64,000 nucleotides of DNA from Opitutales bacterium (GCA_028280845.1 JANQKZ010000049.1:24440-88439), one strand, 5' to 3'; shown: positions 36,501 through 48,607, counted from the first letter of the stretch. Made by a program: numbers and translations. The notes: generated by a model from the letters alone, not told the origin.

Positions 36501-37838
36501 ATGAAGCACTGTATTTCCGTTTTTCGTCATTTATTTTTCTGGCTCGTCACAGGGGTCGTTGCCGTATCTGCCGCCCTGGTTCGAACTCAGGACTTTCCCA
36601 GCTATCAATTATCCCCCTCCACTGAAGATCAGGTCCTTACCCTCGATTTAACCGAATACTTCAACTACGAAGACCTCAGCGGAGGCACTCTGGTCCACAT
36701 AGACCTTAATTTCGGGAATCTCAATATTGAGCTCTACAACGAGGTCGCTCCTATCACAGTGGAGAACTTCCTCGTTTACCTCAACGGGGGGTCCTACACC
36801 GACACCTTTATCCATCGCCGGTCCCTGGCTAACACCGGCCTGGAAGTCATTCAAGGCGGCGGGTTTGGCCTGTCTCGGGACGAACAGAATAATTATAACG
36901 ACATTATCCCGGTCGCAACCAATGCCCCCATCCAAAACGAGTACAATACGGAATTTCCCAATGGTCGCTATTCCATGTCGATGGCAAAGCTCGGAGGCGA
37001 TCCCGACAGCGCAACGAGCCAATGGTTTATTAATCTGAGCGACAATTCCGAAGTATTGAACGAAAACAACAACGGCGGCTTCACCGTGTTTGCCCAGGTA
37101 ATCGGATCTTCTCGGACCGTTGTAGACAACATTGGTGGCCTTCAAGTAGTCGATGCTACTGGGGGTAACCCCAACAATCCCTTCGGTGAACTCCCTGTCC
37201 TCCCCACCTTTGATGGAGTCAACGTGTTCTTTGACGATTTAGTCATCCTGAATAGCGCGACTACGATGGAGCTTTGGCCGACATCCAATACACCCGGCCT
37301 CATTGAATTCGATTCCAGCCAAATCTCCAATCCCGACCTCCTCACCGCGGAAATCAGCGGAACGACGCTCACCCTCACCATTCCCCCACAAATGTCCGGC
37401 AGCACGGATTTAACTTTTCTAGCCGGCGATCGAGGTAACCTGAACAACGGTGCGATTGAGTCTACCATTTCAATTGATATCGGGAACCGCTTGGATACGA
37501 TCCCAGGCATCGAAAATGACTGGAGATACAGCAACTGGTTCGGCCTGTTTTATGCCACCACAACAGGCTGGTATTTTCAGCAGCTCCTGGGATGGACCTT
37601 CATGCAGGACCTCCCGAATGACGGAGGTTTTTATTTATACATTCCCAACGTCGGGTGGACTTGGTCACGCCCTGAGAGCTTCCCCGCCCTATGGTGGTTT
37701 GAGGGAAATAGCGGACAGGGAACCTGGCTCACCTTCAATAACCAGGAAGCCGATCGTCTGTATTTTTATGACTGGTCAATACCTGGCTGGGTCACTCCTG
37801 GACTGACCCCGACCGAAGGGCTGGTCCCCGTGGAATAG
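36501..37838 (+). CDS. Secreted cyclophilin-type peptidyl-prolyl isomerase with Trp-rich C-terminal domain
   Basis: The 445-residue protein begins with a signal peptide (FFWLVTGVVAVSAALV). A cyclophilin domain covers residues about 60-220: NFGNLNIELYNEVAPITVEN, TFIHRRSLANTGLEVIQGGG with the catalytic-type Arg, YSMSMAKLGGDPDSATSQWF, and VFAQVIGSSRTVVDNI. A linker (220-325) leads to a Trp/Gly-rich region at about 340-435 with repeated GWxF and FxLYIPNVGWTW patterns, of a kind found in Opitutia secreted proteins. The start could also be ATG 36474. It probably acts outside the cytoplasm. Confidence 0.8.
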   Translation: MKHCISVFRHLFFWLVTGVVAVSAALVRTQDFPSYQLSPSTEDQVLTLDLTEYFNYEDLSGGTLVHIDLNFGNLNIELYNEVAPITVENFLVYLNGGSYTDTFIHRRSLANTGLEVIQGGGFGLSRDEQNNYNDIIPVATNAPIQNEYNTEFPNGRYSMSMAKLGGDPDSATSQWFINLSDNSEVLNENNNGGFTVFAQVIGSSRTVVDNIGGLQVVDATGGNPNNPFGELPVLPTFDGVNVFFDDLVILNSATTMELWPTSNTPGLIEFDSSQISNPDLLTAEISGTTLTLTIPPQMSGSTDLTFLAGDRGNLNNGAIESTISIDIGNRLDTIPGIENDWRYSNWFGLFYATTTGWYFQQLLGWTFMQDLPNDGGFYLYIPNVGWTWSRPESFPALWWFEGNSGQGTWLTFNNQEADRLYFYDWSIPGWVTPGLTPTEGLVPVE

Positions 37839-37847
37839 AAATGGGAG

Positions 37848-37982
37848 GGCGGGATGTCATCCCGCCGTAGGATAGTAAAAGTCCACCGTCGTCCTGCAGT
37901 CGCAGGACTATGGCGAGACGCTCAAATGGCCAGCCAAGCACAGCTTGGGGCAATTTGGCGGAGGGCGGGATGCTATCCCGCC
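37848..37982. repeat. Cluster of three REP-like hairpins
   Basis: Two copies of a palindrome GGCGGGAT-GTC/GCT-ATCCCGCC lie at 37848-37866 and 37964-37982, each preceded by GGA and followed by GTA. Between them a third hairpin GTCCTGC/GCAGGAC lies at 37891-37908. No T run follows, so they are not simple terminators, although they sit between convergent genes. Confidence 0.7.
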
Positions 37983-38021
37983 GTAATGGCAGCAATTTCC
38001 CATTATCAATTTTCCAAAGCC

Positions 38022-38750
38022 CTACTCCCAAATCCCCAACTCCAGCAGCTGCTTTTCCGCCTGTTTGGCCCAACCACGGTTGGCTACCGGACTTGCCGGA
38101 CTGGGATGAAGAACCCTCCCGATTCTCAACTCTAGATCCCGATCCTGGAAAACCGCTTTGGCCCGGGCTTCCGCAAACCCGCCCACCCCGATTAACCAAT
38201 CGGGTCGCAGGGCTTCCACCACTCGGACCAGATGCTCGTCACACAAGGTCTGCAACGGTGCCAGTTCAGCCCCAGGCAGTTTATCCGGAGTAATATTTTT
38301 CCCGGTCTCTCCCATGAAAACAAGGGGGCAGTAATTCGCCACAAAGTGATCTTCAAAAAACGCCTCTGCGGTTTCAAATCGCTCCTTAAAGTATCCCCAA
38401 AGGCGGCGCCCGCTCACCTCGCTCTTCTCGCAAGCAAATCCAACAATAGGCCGTTTTGGATGTTCCGGGTCGGGTTTTCCGACCGGGACATCGACACCTA
38501 CCCAATCTCTCACCAGAGACACTTCGCCAAAAGGAACTCCAGTCTGGGCCATCCCCCAAGGCCCTGGATTCATCCCCATGAAGATAACCCGCTTACGGGA
38601 GTTTCCACGCAATTCCAAATACTTCGAATGGGCCCCCCAAGCATATTCAAGGGGGTTGTATACATGGGTTACGGGCGGCTCAAATTTTAATTGCGAGACT
38701 TGCGCGGAGAGCTGGGCAGCTATATGTTTAAGGGCGTTAGCAGGCTTCAT
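38022..38750 (-). CDS. SMUG1-type single-strand-selective uracil-DNA glycosylase
   Basis: The 242-residue product has the SMUG1 signatures: VIFMGMNPGPWGMAQTGVPF in the water-activating motif (Asn in GMNPGP), YCPLVFMGETGKNITPDKLP, and the C-terminal HPSPASPVANRGW with the catalytic-type His. It removes uracil and oxidised pyrimidines from DNA in base excision repair. SMUG1 is mainly animal but occurs in scattered bacteria. The stop lies just beyond the REP-like cluster, convergent with the cyclophilin gene. Confidence 0.92.
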   Translation of the reverse strand: MKPANALKHIAAQLSAQVSQLKFEPPVTHVYNPLEYAWGAHSKYLELRGNSRKRVIFMGMNPGPWGMAQTGVPFGEVSLVRDWVGVDVPVGKPDPEHPKRPIVGFACEKSEVSGRRLWGYFKERFETAEAFFEDHFVANYCPLVFMGETGKNITPDKLPGAELAPLQTLCDEHLVRVVEALRPDWLIGVGGFAEARAKAVFQDRDLELRIGRVLHPSPASPVANRGWAKQAEKQLLELGIWE

Positions 38751-38840
38751 ATGATATCCTGGAACGCGATCCTCATGCCTGGCCTCCCCTTAAAACAAGC
38801 CTAAATTAACCTCCCCTCCGTCCCCTCAGTCTCGTTCGTT

Positions 38841-39056
38841 ATGCTGATGATCAACCCGGACCGTCGCCCCCCCGACGATGATGACTTTCGACCGCCCCCA
38901 AAGCAGGTTGGGCTTCCTTTTTATGCCCTACCGCTCTTGATTTGTTCCGCCGGGTTCGACCTCTACCTCAGCTGGAATTCGAAGAGTCTGAGTGTGTTTG
39001 TATCCGTTGGAGCTCTCATCTATCTACTGGGCCATTTCGTCTGGAAAAAAAGATAG
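38841..39056 (+). CDS. Small membrane protein, 71 residues
   Basis: I do not recognise a family. The protein has an acidic and proline-rich N-terminus (RRPPDDDDFRPPPKQVG), two hydrophobic helices at about 28-45 and 50-66, and a basic end (FVWKKR). The layout suits a small inner-membrane protein. The region after it, 39057-39260, holds no gene I can support. Confidence 0.5.
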   Translation: MLMINPDRRPPDDDDFRPPPKQVGLPFYALPLLICSAGFDLYLSWNSKSLSVFVSVGALIYLLGHFVWKKR

Positions 39057-39260
39057 CCTCTATTCCCGGGTCTTAGGTTATGGATCACACTGGCTGCCGG
39101 TTCCGGCTGGGATCGCGGCGAGGAGCTGTGCCGGCATATGTCTTTATTGCAGTCAGCCAGCACAAAGGGGCTCCTTCCTGATTCGAGGCCCGGATTTCCT
39201 GAATTAATTTTTTGAATTCAATTGAGTTTCCTGATGTATCCATGAGCCTCTGCAGAAAGA

Positions 39261-41733
<2,473 letters not shown>

Positions 41734-41970
41734 GATCGAGCGTACCTGTCGACGCAGGACGGGGAATATCTCACTCACGAACTATGGATTTTGCTTCATC
41801 CAAACAGTGTTTCGTGGACTGGGGTGTAGCCGCGGAAGGACCATCGGCCAGATCTTGCCCCGGGTATTCACCAAAGCGATGGCAGCCCCATTGATTTCAG
41901 CTAGGAGATACGCCAGGGTATTGTTCCCATCCCCAAAGTGAACTGCAGATTTTTCGGGATGGCAGTCGGT

Positions 41971-42519
41971 TTAAAATCCCTGCCGCTGGATTAACTGTTG
42001 CAGTTCCGCTTGAAATTGGGGGATGTCCGCTTCGGGAGGTTGATACCCTTCTTGGGGTGGAATGATTCCCAGTCGGCCCAGTTGATCGATTTGCCAGTTG
42101 GCGGTCACGCCATCTGAAAACGTAACGGTCCCGCTGATCACCGCCCCGGGACGCATCAATTTATCCACCTCGACAGATACCTGCCCATCGCCTCCCGGAG
42201 ACGGACTGGCTTCCGGCTCCCCAAACGCGGGTTCAGGCTCTTCAGCAAGACCGGCGTCCATGGGCTCGTCAACGGGCTCTAAATCCACTGCCTCCGCATC
42301 GTCCGCCTCCGGAGCCCCCGTCGGGGCTGGATCGGGCTCCGGTTCCGGCTCAGGCTCCGAGAACAACTCCGCCCCGATGTCATCCACGAGAAAACGAACA
42401 TCCATGTAAGTCATTGATACCTGAAACTCAGCCTGGAGCCGGTCTTGCACCTCCGCCAGAGAGGCACCTTCCGCTACCCAGGATCGTACCGCCTGAATCT
42501 GTGCTTCATTTAAATCCAT
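41971..42519 (-). CDS. Hypothetical protein with acidic low-complexity linker
   Basis: The 182-residue product has three parts. A helical N-terminus (residues 1-55, EAQIQAVRSWVAEGASLAEV, MTYMDVRFLVDDIG) may bind a partner. An acidic Pro/Glu-rich linker covers about 56-115 (PEPEPEPDPAPTG). A small beta-domain covers about 118-175 (SGTVTFSDGVTANWQIDQLG). I do not recognise a known function. After the stop, a further 62 codons on the same frame stay open until 41782. Confidence 0.65.
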   Translation of the reverse strand: MDLNEAQIQAVRSWVAEGASLAEVQDRLQAEFQVSMTYMDVRFLVDDIGAELFSEPEPEPEPDPAPTGAPEADDAEAVDLEPVDEPMDAGLAEEPEPAFGEPEASPSPGGDGQVSVEVDKLMRPGAVISGTVTFSDGVTANWQIDQLGRLGIIPPQEGYQPPEADIPQFQAELQQLIQRQGF

Positions 42520-42927
42520 ACATCCTTAATGAACGGTTTTTGCGCGTGGTGTCTAGTGCCGAGTGCGAGGGACGGGAGGATACTGGATTCAAGATTCATG
42601 GTACGGGATAAAACCCACGGGATTAAAACCAGGCCCACCCACATCCTTCAGTTCAAGAGCTCGTTGGATTCACGCAAGATATCAAGCCTGAGAAGAAGCG
42701 AAGATGGGAGCGATGTCGCCTCTGTGACTGCCTCAGATTCGAACCTACCCGTCTACATCCCACTCAAGCGGGACTACGCCGAGGCACAGCACAACCACAT
42801 GCAAAATCCCGCATGGCCCGCAGGGCGACGGCGGATGGCCGAAAGGTCGGAAAATGTCTCTCCCTCTGGTGCCATGAGTTGCTCAAAGTAATCATACAAC
42901 CCTCCTCGCAACCGGTCGACCAAACCC
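42520..42927. other. Gene-free stretch between a hypothetical gene and dnaA
   Basis: This 408-bp region has no gene that I can support. It contains a structured segment at 42729-42786 (outer stem TGCCTCA/CGAGGCA, inner hairpin at 42758-42773 and a TTCGAA core). It does not fold as a complete tRNA. Confidence 0.5.
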
Positions 42928-44364
42928 TCAGGGACGCTCTCCTGCGAGCTGTTTGGTCAGATAATCTACACTTCGCTTCACTGTCTCATCCTGGTCCATG
43001 ATGTTCTCCACCGTCCGGCAGGCATGAATGACGGTACCATGGTCTCGCCCGCCAAAGGCATCTCCGATCTCCTGTAGGGAATGGCTGGTGAGCAGGCGGC
43101 TTAAATACATGGCAATCTGACGCGGAAACGCGATATTGTTGGGGCGACGTTTACTGACCATATCGCTCAGTCGGAGATGGTAATACTCGACGACCTTTTT
43201 CTGGATTTTTTCGACCGTGACCTGGTTTTGCGCCTCTTCCTGAAGAATGTCCTGTAACAGCCGCTCCACAATTGTGATATCCACCGGTTGCTTGGTCAAC
43301 GTCATGAAACTCGCCACACGGGTGAGCGCACCTTCCATCCGGCGAACATTTCGCGAAACCCGCTGGGCAAGAAATTGAAGAATGGCAGGGTCGAGTTCGA
43401 CCTCCAGGGCATCTGCTTTTTTTGTCAAAATGGCCAGACGCGTCTCAAAGTCCGGGGTCTGGATGTCGGTCACCAATCCCCATTGGAAACGAGAAACTAA
43501 CCGGCTTTCCAGCTTCGCAATCTCACTGGCCGGTCGATCACTCGAAATGAAGATCTGGCGCTGAGATTCAAACAGCTCATTAAAGGTATGGAAAAACTCT
43601 TCCTGAGTACTCTCTTTGCCGCTTAAAAAGTGGATGTCATCAATCAATAAGGCGTCTACATTGCGGTAACGCTGACGAAACTTGACCACCGTGTTCTCCT
43701 GAATCGCGCTGATAAACTCATTGGTAAACTTCTCGGATGAAATATATGCGATCCGGGCTTTCGGATTGGATTGAAGAATCTGGTGAGCCACCGCATGCAT
43801 GAGGTGCGTCTTCCCTAACCCCGTCTCGCCATAGAGAAAAAGTGGGTTATATGCCCGAGCCGGGGCGTTCGCGACCGCAATACAAGCCGCATGGGCCAGC
43901 TGGCTCCCTTGCCCCACCACAAATGTCTTAAACGTATACTTCGGATTCAGCATCATTCCCACCGGTGCGTTGGGACGCTCACTGGTGCCCTCCACCCGAG
44001 CAGCCATCGGACTGCGTTCCGCCTCCAGGGGGGGAGCCATCCGGTTTTCCACCGAAGTATTGACAGATTCTTCAACTGTTACCAACTCCTCTTCCACTCC
44101 ACAATCGTCAGCGGTAACCCGGAGTGATACTTTGTTCACCGTCCCACAGTACTGGCGGATTTGCTTCGTGATCAGATCCAGATAGTTGTCTTGTATCCAG
44201 ATACTCGCGAAGTCATTGGGCACTCCAAGCACCGCCTCATTTTCACTGATGGTTTCACAGGAAAGGGGTTCAAACCACATCTCATAGACATCAGCTGGAA
44301 ATAATTTTCGGAAATCGTTTTTTGCGGCTGTCCAGATAGTTTCGTTTGTTGCGTTGAGTGCCAT
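42928..44364 (-). CDS. dnaA: Chromosomal replication initiator protein DnaA
   Basis: DnaA binds DnaA boxes at oriC and opens the origin. The 478-residue product has the N-terminal domain I ([20 protein letters not shown]), the AAA+ domain with Walker [10 protein letters not shown] (about 179-187), Walker [15 protein letters not shown] and sensor [22 protein letters not shown] residues, and the C-terminal DNA-binding signature [20 protein letters not shown]. The start at ATG 44364 gives the normal length. The upstream region carries DnaA boxes, so it may be autoregulated. Confidence 0.97.
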   Translation of the reverse strand: MALNATNETIWTAAKNDFRKLFPADVYEMWFEPLSCETISENEAVLGVPNDFASIWIQDNYLDLITKQIRQYCGTVNKVSLRVTADDCGVEEELVTVEESVNTSVENRMAPPLEAERSPMAARVEGTSERPNAPVGMMLNPKYTFKTFVVGQGSQLAHAACIAVANAPARAYNPLFLYGETGLGKTHLMHAVAHQILQSNPKARIAYISSEKFTNEFISAIQENTVVKFRQRYRNVDALLIDDIHFLSGKESTQEEFFHTFNELFESQRQIFISSDRPASEIAKLESRLVSRFQWGLVTDIQTPDFETRLAILTKKADALEVELDPAILQFLAQRVSRNVRRMEGALTRVASFMTLTKQPVDITIVERLLQDILQEEAQNQVTVEKIQKKVVEYYHLRLSDMVSKRRPNNIAFPRQIAMYLSRLLTSHSLQEIGDAFGGRDHGTVIHACRTVENIMDQDETVKRSVDYLTKQLAGERP

Positions 44365-45002
44365 TAATTTAACAAATACAAAAGTTTATTCACAGTGGGG
44401 GGAGAAATCGAAATTCTCGCTACTCCAAGTGCCCGAATATTAACCACCTAGGAGACCAACACCGCCCAGAAACCAGTTCCAACTTAGGTTCCGGGTTCTG
44501 ATTTTGATCCTTAAAGGTGTGTTAAGTTGCTGCATTGGAACTACTTATGAGTTATTCACCGCTGGCTGCAGGGGTAGAGAGAGCCCCCGCCTTTCTGGGC
44601 GATTTGAGGTAGATTGGTTGATCCCCCGGAATGTGAACAACAATTTCCTGAAATCGCGTAACCATTGCAAGTCCAACTTGATCACAACTTATTCACACCT
44701 CCTTGGTCATAAAAATTCGCACCGATCCGTCGCATATTTCACGCCTCTGTAACAATTTTCTTAGTCTTTGAATTTTCGAATGTTACCCATTCCTGAATTA
44801 ACATGCATATGCCATTAACTGTTGAGCAAATTGTTTATTTCACCAATTTGGCATAGAAAAATTTTTCTTAATGCCAACTTGGAAAACAAACTGCTGGGCA
44901 CGACACATCGGACAACTGCAGAAAAAAAAGCCGCGCTGAAATGATGATCTCACTCCCCCTATATGGATACGGAGTCGGCTCAAAACGCTCTCCTTCGCTC
45001 TC
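44365..45002. other. Candidate replication origin (oriC) upstream of dnaA
   Basis: The 638-bp gene-free region between dnaA and hprK contains two exact DnaA boxes TTATTCACA (44386-44394 and 44689-44697), and near matches TTATTCACC (44552-44560) and TTGTTCACA on the minus strand (44632-44640). A strongly AT-rich stretch at about 44745-44875 follows, suited to duplex unwinding. The arrangement beside dnaA fits an oriC; it has not been tested here by GC skew. Confidence 0.6.
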
Positions 45003-45977
45003 TTACTTCTTGGAGTTTTGTTCCGCCATATAAGCAATCAACCGATCATTAAACTCCTTCGCCGAATCATGACCGATAGCCTTGAGGGCCTCCACCATGG
45101 CAGCCACTTCAACCAGGCGAGCCATATCACGCCCGGGCCTTACGGGAATTTCGACCAGAGGGATGGGGATCCCTAAAATGGTCATCGTGCTGGTCTCCAA
45201 TCCAGTCCGCTCCTCATCCATACCCGGTTTCCATTCGAGAAACTTAACCACCAGGTCGACGCGTTTTTCCGGGCGGACGCTACGGATACCAAACAACTCG
45301 GCTATATTTAAAATCCCAATTCCACGACATTCCATATAGCCGCGGTTCAATTCAGAGCTGGTCCCCACCAACTCACGGTCATTGAGCAAGTGAATATAGG
45401 TCAGGTCATCCGCCACCAGGCTATACCCCCGCTCGACCAGCGCCAAGGCGCACTCGCTTTTGCCGACCCCGCTCTTCCCCTGAAGCAAAACGCCAATCCC
45501 TTTCACATCCAGCAGGGTTCCGTGGACCATCGTCCGGGGAGCTAACCGTTCCTCTAACAGGAGTGTCGATTCGGTGGAAAATGTCTTCGACTTCAATGGG
45601 GTTCGAAAAAGAGGAACCCGATACTCCTTGGCCACCTTGAGCATGGGCTTGGTCGGGGCCAACTGGCGGGAGACGATGACGCAGGGAATATTCTTTTTAA
45701 ATACTTCCGTCAGCCGGGCTTCCTGCACCTTTTCTTCCTGGTCACGGAGGTAGGCCATTTCCCCCGCACCAAACAGTTGCATACGCTTACTGGCGAAGAA
45801 CTTAAAGTAACCTGTCAGCGCAAGGGATGGCCGATTTATACTTTTTTCCCGAATAACTTTATCCAGGCCTTCTTCCCCTGCCACCAGGTCCAGCCTGAGT
45901 TTTTCCTTAAACGAGTCATAAAACTCACGGACCGGGATGCTTTCCGGGATTCGGTCGTTCTTGTGAGATCCGGCCAT
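45003..45977 (-). CDS. hprK: HPr kinase/phosphorylase
   Basis: HprK phosphorylates HPr on Ser and removes the phosphate again, linking sugar supply to carbon control. The 324-residue protein has the N-terminal domain (residues 15-130), the P-loop [14 protein letters not shown] (about 167-180), LVADDLTYI, and the HprK signature [18 protein letters not shown]. In Gram-negatives it often belongs to a partial PTS with a regulatory role. It is the last gene of an lptC-lptA-lptB-hprK string, 11 bp after lptB. Confidence 0.95.
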   Translation of the reverse strand: MAGSHKNDRIPESIPVREFYDSFKEKLRLDLVAGEEGLDKVIREKSINRPSLALTGYFKFFASKRMQLFGAGEMAYLRDQEEKVQEARLTEVFKKNIPCVIVSRQLAPTKPMLKVAKEYRVPLFRTPLKSKTFSTESTLLLEERLAPRTMVHGTLLDVKGIGVLLQGKSGVGKSECALALVERGYSLVADDLTYIHLLNDRELVGTSSELNRGYMECRGIGILNIAELFGIRSVRPEKRVDLVVKFLEWKPGMDEERTGLETSTMTILGIPIPLVEIPVRPGRDMARLVEVAAMVEALKAIGHDSAKEFNDRLIAYMAEQNSKK

Positions 45978-45988
45978 GGCTAAGGATT

Positions 45989-46780
45989 CTACATTTTAAA
46001 GTTATCCCCAAGGTAAAATTCACGACTCTTGGGGTCATTAATCAAAAATTCGCTGGAGCCTTCGACCAGGATCTTGCCTTCGTGGAGGAGGTAAGCGCGA
46101 TCGACAATACTCAGCGTTTCGCGAACATTATGATCGGTAATCAGGATACCGATCCCCTTTTCTTTGAGCGAAAGCACAATTCTCTGTACCTCAGCCACAC
46201 TGATAGGATCTACCCCGCTAAAGGGCTCGTCCATGAGCAGAAACTGCGGGCGTGTGACGAGGGCACGGCTGATTTCCAACCGGCGCCGCTCTCCCCCACT
46301 CAAGGTGTAAGCGGGCTGTGAAGCCAGGTGCTCGAGGCTCAATTCCGCCAGGTGCTCCTCGATCAACGATTTCCGTTCCTTTTTGGAGACTTTCATAGTC
46401 TCCGCCACACCAGCAATGTTCTGATAGACCGTCAGCTTTCGAAAAACACTCGCCTCCTGCGGGAGATACCCGATCCCGCGTCGAGCCCGACGGTACAGGG
46501 GCAGTCCTGTGATGTTATCACCATTGTGAAAGACCTCCCCCGCGGTTGCCGGGATAAGCCCCACCACCATGTAGAAGGTGGTCGTCTTCCCCGCCCCGTT
46601 GGGACCGAGTAAGCCCACTATTTCCCCTGCCTCAACATTTATATTGACCCCATCAACGACACGGCGTTTCCCAAAATCTCGGGTCAATCCATCCGTGGAT
46701 ATTTGATGGCTTGGAGCGCTGGGAGGCGCGGCCGCCTCTTGGACTGCGCCTTCCGCCTGTACCTCGGATTGGGGCTCCAT
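45989..46780 (-). CDS. lptB: LPS export ABC transporter ATP-binding protein LptB
   Basis: LptB powers lipopolysaccharide extraction from the inner membrane with LptF and LptG. The 263-residue ATPase has Walker [10 protein letters not shown] (59-67), [17 protein letters not shown] in the Q-loop region, the signature [15 protein letters not shown], Walker [15 protein letters not shown], and [10 protein letters not shown]. An N-terminal Ala/Pro-rich extension of about 25 residues is unusual. The ATG overlaps the lptA stop by one base, so the genes are coupled. lptFG are not in the window. Confidence 0.95.
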   Translation of the reverse strand: MEPQSEVQAEGAVQEAAAPPSAPSHQISTDGLTRDFGKRRVVDGVNINVEAGEIVGLLGPNGAGKTTTFYMVVGLIPATAGEVFHNGDNITGLPLYRRARRGIGYLPQEASVFRKLTVYQNIAGVAETMKVSKKERKSLIEEHLAELSLEHLASQPAYTLSGGERRRLEISRALVTRPQFLLMDEPFSGVDPISVAEVQRIVLSLKEKGIGILITDHNVRETLSIVDRAYLLHEGKILVEGSSEFLINDPKSREFYLGDNFKM

Positions 46781-47430
46781 CAGGAATCCCCTCCCGAGTC
46801 GGCCGGCGGTTCATCTGCAGCAGGAACAGTTTCAGGGGCTTCATCGCCATGAGCCACCTCTGCGGATTCATCAAATCCCAAGTCCGGAATAGAAGGCAAA
46901 ACCACCTTGGGGCGTTCTCCTTCCCCAATCGGCTGACCGGCTAAACCTCGGATCCTGGCTTTCCGTTCACCTTGCAGCAGTTCCATGACCGGGCCGGTAG
47001 CCACCGCGCCCCGTTCATCGGTGATCTTAGGATTGTCCATCAATAGGACGCGGCCCTCCTTCGGAAATATCTCGGCTCTGCCCGCCTCCGCCGTGCGCCC
47101 GGCCTGGGTGACAACCACATTGCCCTCCGCGATAATCATATCAATGGACCCGATTTCACCGAGAGTCGCACTCGGGTCAGAATCCTCCGTGCGGTTCGCA
47201 ATAACTTCCATACGATCGCAACTGGCCTCCATATTTGTCGCGCGTACTTTAACCTGGCCCGTGAACAGGAACCGGTTCTCGTCCTCCGTAGTCACCAATT
47301 CCAGGTAATCGCTCTCGATCACGGTTTTGGGATCCGCATTCGCTGGAGACGCAGTCTGGGCTGACGCAGGGATCGCACTCCTCTGGACGACTAAGCAGAC
47401 AAAGCAAACCAATAGCAGGGAAAATCTCAT
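46780..47430 (-). CDS. lptA: LptA/OstA-type LPS transport periplasmic protein
   Basis: LptA bridges the periplasm as a beta-jellyroll for LPS passage. The 216-residue product has a signal peptide (LLLVCFVCLVVQRSAIPASA) and an OstA-like region with VIESDYLELVTTEDENRFLF, NMEASCDRMEVIA, and MIIAEGNVVVTQAGRTAEAGRAEIFP. A disordered acidic Pro/Ala/Glu-rich tail (residues 175-216) is unusual. I take ATG 47430, which overlaps the previous stop by ATGA. The identity rests on position before lptB and domain pattern. Confidence 0.85.
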   Translation of the reverse strand: MRFSLLLVCFVCLVVQRSAIPASAQTASPANADPKTVIESDYLELVTTEDENRFLFTGQVKVRATNMEASCDRMEVIANRTEDSDPSATLGEIGSIDMIIAEGNVVVTQAGRTAEAGRAEIFPKEGRVLLMDNPKITDERGAVATGPVMELLQGERKARIRGLAGQPIGEGERPKVVLPSIPDLGFDESAEVAHGDEAPETVPAADEPPADSGGDS

Positions 47431-47888
47431 CGTAGGATATCGGTTAACACTTCGGCAAACGCCACACGGCAATTCGCCCGGATGACGATCTTCTTTTCAT
47501 TTCCATCCCAGGTCCACTCTGTGCCGGACATGCTGAAGGTCGGTCCCAAAACCAGAATGGAGTTCTCCCCTGCCGCGCGGTTTTCCTGGATAAAGATACT
47601 CGCACGTGGACTCTCGATCTGCAACTCCATTTCATCAGGATTATCGTCCTGAAAAACACGGAGACGCATCCCCTCTACATCGATTTGCTCCGGACTGATA
47701 TAGATCCCCTTTCGCCCCGATAAGTCCCAGATTCGATTTCCCGTTTCTCCAAAACGGGGGAGCAAAAAGTCGATGACCGGAGCGTCGGGCTCCATCTGGG
47801 CCGCGAGATCCACGACCATCCAGGTCACCATCATGAGCCCTGCTCGAAGTAGGCAGGATCTATGGAAGAGTTTTATCACAGCAATCAA
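47427..47888 (-). CDS. lptC: LptC-like LPS export periplasmic protein
   Basis: The 153-residue protein has a hydrophobic N-terminal anchor or signal (residues about 15-30, LMMVTWMVVDLAAQ). A beta-jellyroll-like region of alternating strands follows: DLSGRKGIYISPEQIDVEGM, ELQIESPRASIFIQ and GTEWTWDGNEKKIVIRANC. LptC hands LPS from LptFG to LptA. The sequence is diverged, and the call depends mostly on its place as first gene before lptA, overlapping it by four bases. Confidence 0.6.
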   Translation of the reverse strand: MIAVIKLFHRSCLLRAGLMMVTWMVVDLAAQMEPDAPVIDFLLPRFGETGNRIWDLSGRKGIYISPEQIDVEGMRLRVFQDDNPDEMELQIESPRASIFIQENRAAGENSILVLGPTFSMSGTEWTWDGNEKKIVIRANCRVAFAEVLTDILR

Positions 47889-47911
47889 GACCGGTTATCC
47901 AGTCTTGACCG

Positions 47912-48607
47912 TTATAGGGTGAGGCTATGGCCCGGTTCAAGAACAGATGCGGAGACTCCGGTCACTTCCGCCATTGCAGGAAACTCCTTAATCTCCACCT
48001 GGATAGGAGGAAAGGTATTGTAGTGGATCGGAACCACCTGGGCCGGTTTCAGCCATTTGAGCGCTTCTACTGCGTCAGACATTCCCATGGTAAAATTGTC
48101 GCCCACCGGAAGCATGGCTAAATCGATCTGGTTCTGCTGTCCGATAATCTGCATATCCATGAACAAGGCGGTATCCCCGGCGTGATACAGAGTCTTACCC
48201 TCTGCTTGGAATATAATACCTGCGGGATTCCCCAGATAGACCGGCACTCCATTGTCATCGATCACCGAAGAACTGTGGTGCGCCAGGGTGAACTGAACCT
48301 CTCCGAATTCAAAGCTGCGACGCCCCCCCAATCCCATGGGATGGACCGCGCATCCCTTGGCCTGTAAATACATCGCCAGTTCGAAGGTCGCTACAACCAG
48401 GGCTCCCGTTCGTTTGGCAATCGCCTCGGTATCTCCAAGATGATCCTCGTGGCCATGCGTAAGGAGAATCGCGTCACAGTTCAGGGCGTCTGCCTGGATT
48501 CCAGCCTGCTCAGCGTGGGGGTTCCCGGTGATAAACGGATCAATGAGCACAGATTTTTCATTGGTCTCGACTAGAAATGCGGAGTGTCCAAAGTACGTAA
48601 TCTTCAT
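47912..48607 (-). CDS. UPF0173-type metal-dependent hydrolase (metallo-beta-lactamase fold)
   Basis: The 231-residue protein has the zinc-binding motif THGHEDHLGD, upstream FGHSAFLVET and DPFITGNPHA, the later metal ligand in LYHAGDTALF, and HYNTFPPIQV near the C-terminus. These define the UPF0173 group, for which hydrolysis of an ester- or amide-like substrate is expected but unknown. I use ATG 48607 (MKITYFGHS); a TTG three codons upstream is less likely. It lies 23 bp upstream of lptC on the same strand. Confidence 0.9.
   Translation of the reverse strand: MKITYFGHSAFLVETNEKSVLIDPFITGNPHAEQAGIQADALNCDAILLTHGHEDHLGDTEAIAKRTGALVVATFELAMYLQAKGCAVHPMGLGGRRSFEFGEVQFTLAHHSSSVIDDNGVPVYLGNPAGIIFQAEGKTLYHAGDTALFMDMQIIGQQNQIDLAMLPVGDNFTMGMSDAVEALKWLKPAQVVPIHYNTFPPIQVEIKEFPAMAEVTGVSASVLEPGHSLTL

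Noticed and set aside
42729..42786. Possible tRNA on the minus strand
   Set aside because: An acceptor-like stem and a TTCGAAT loop are seen, but only one base lies between the loop and the acceptor 3' strand, so no T stem can form, and the anticodon stem has a four-base loop.
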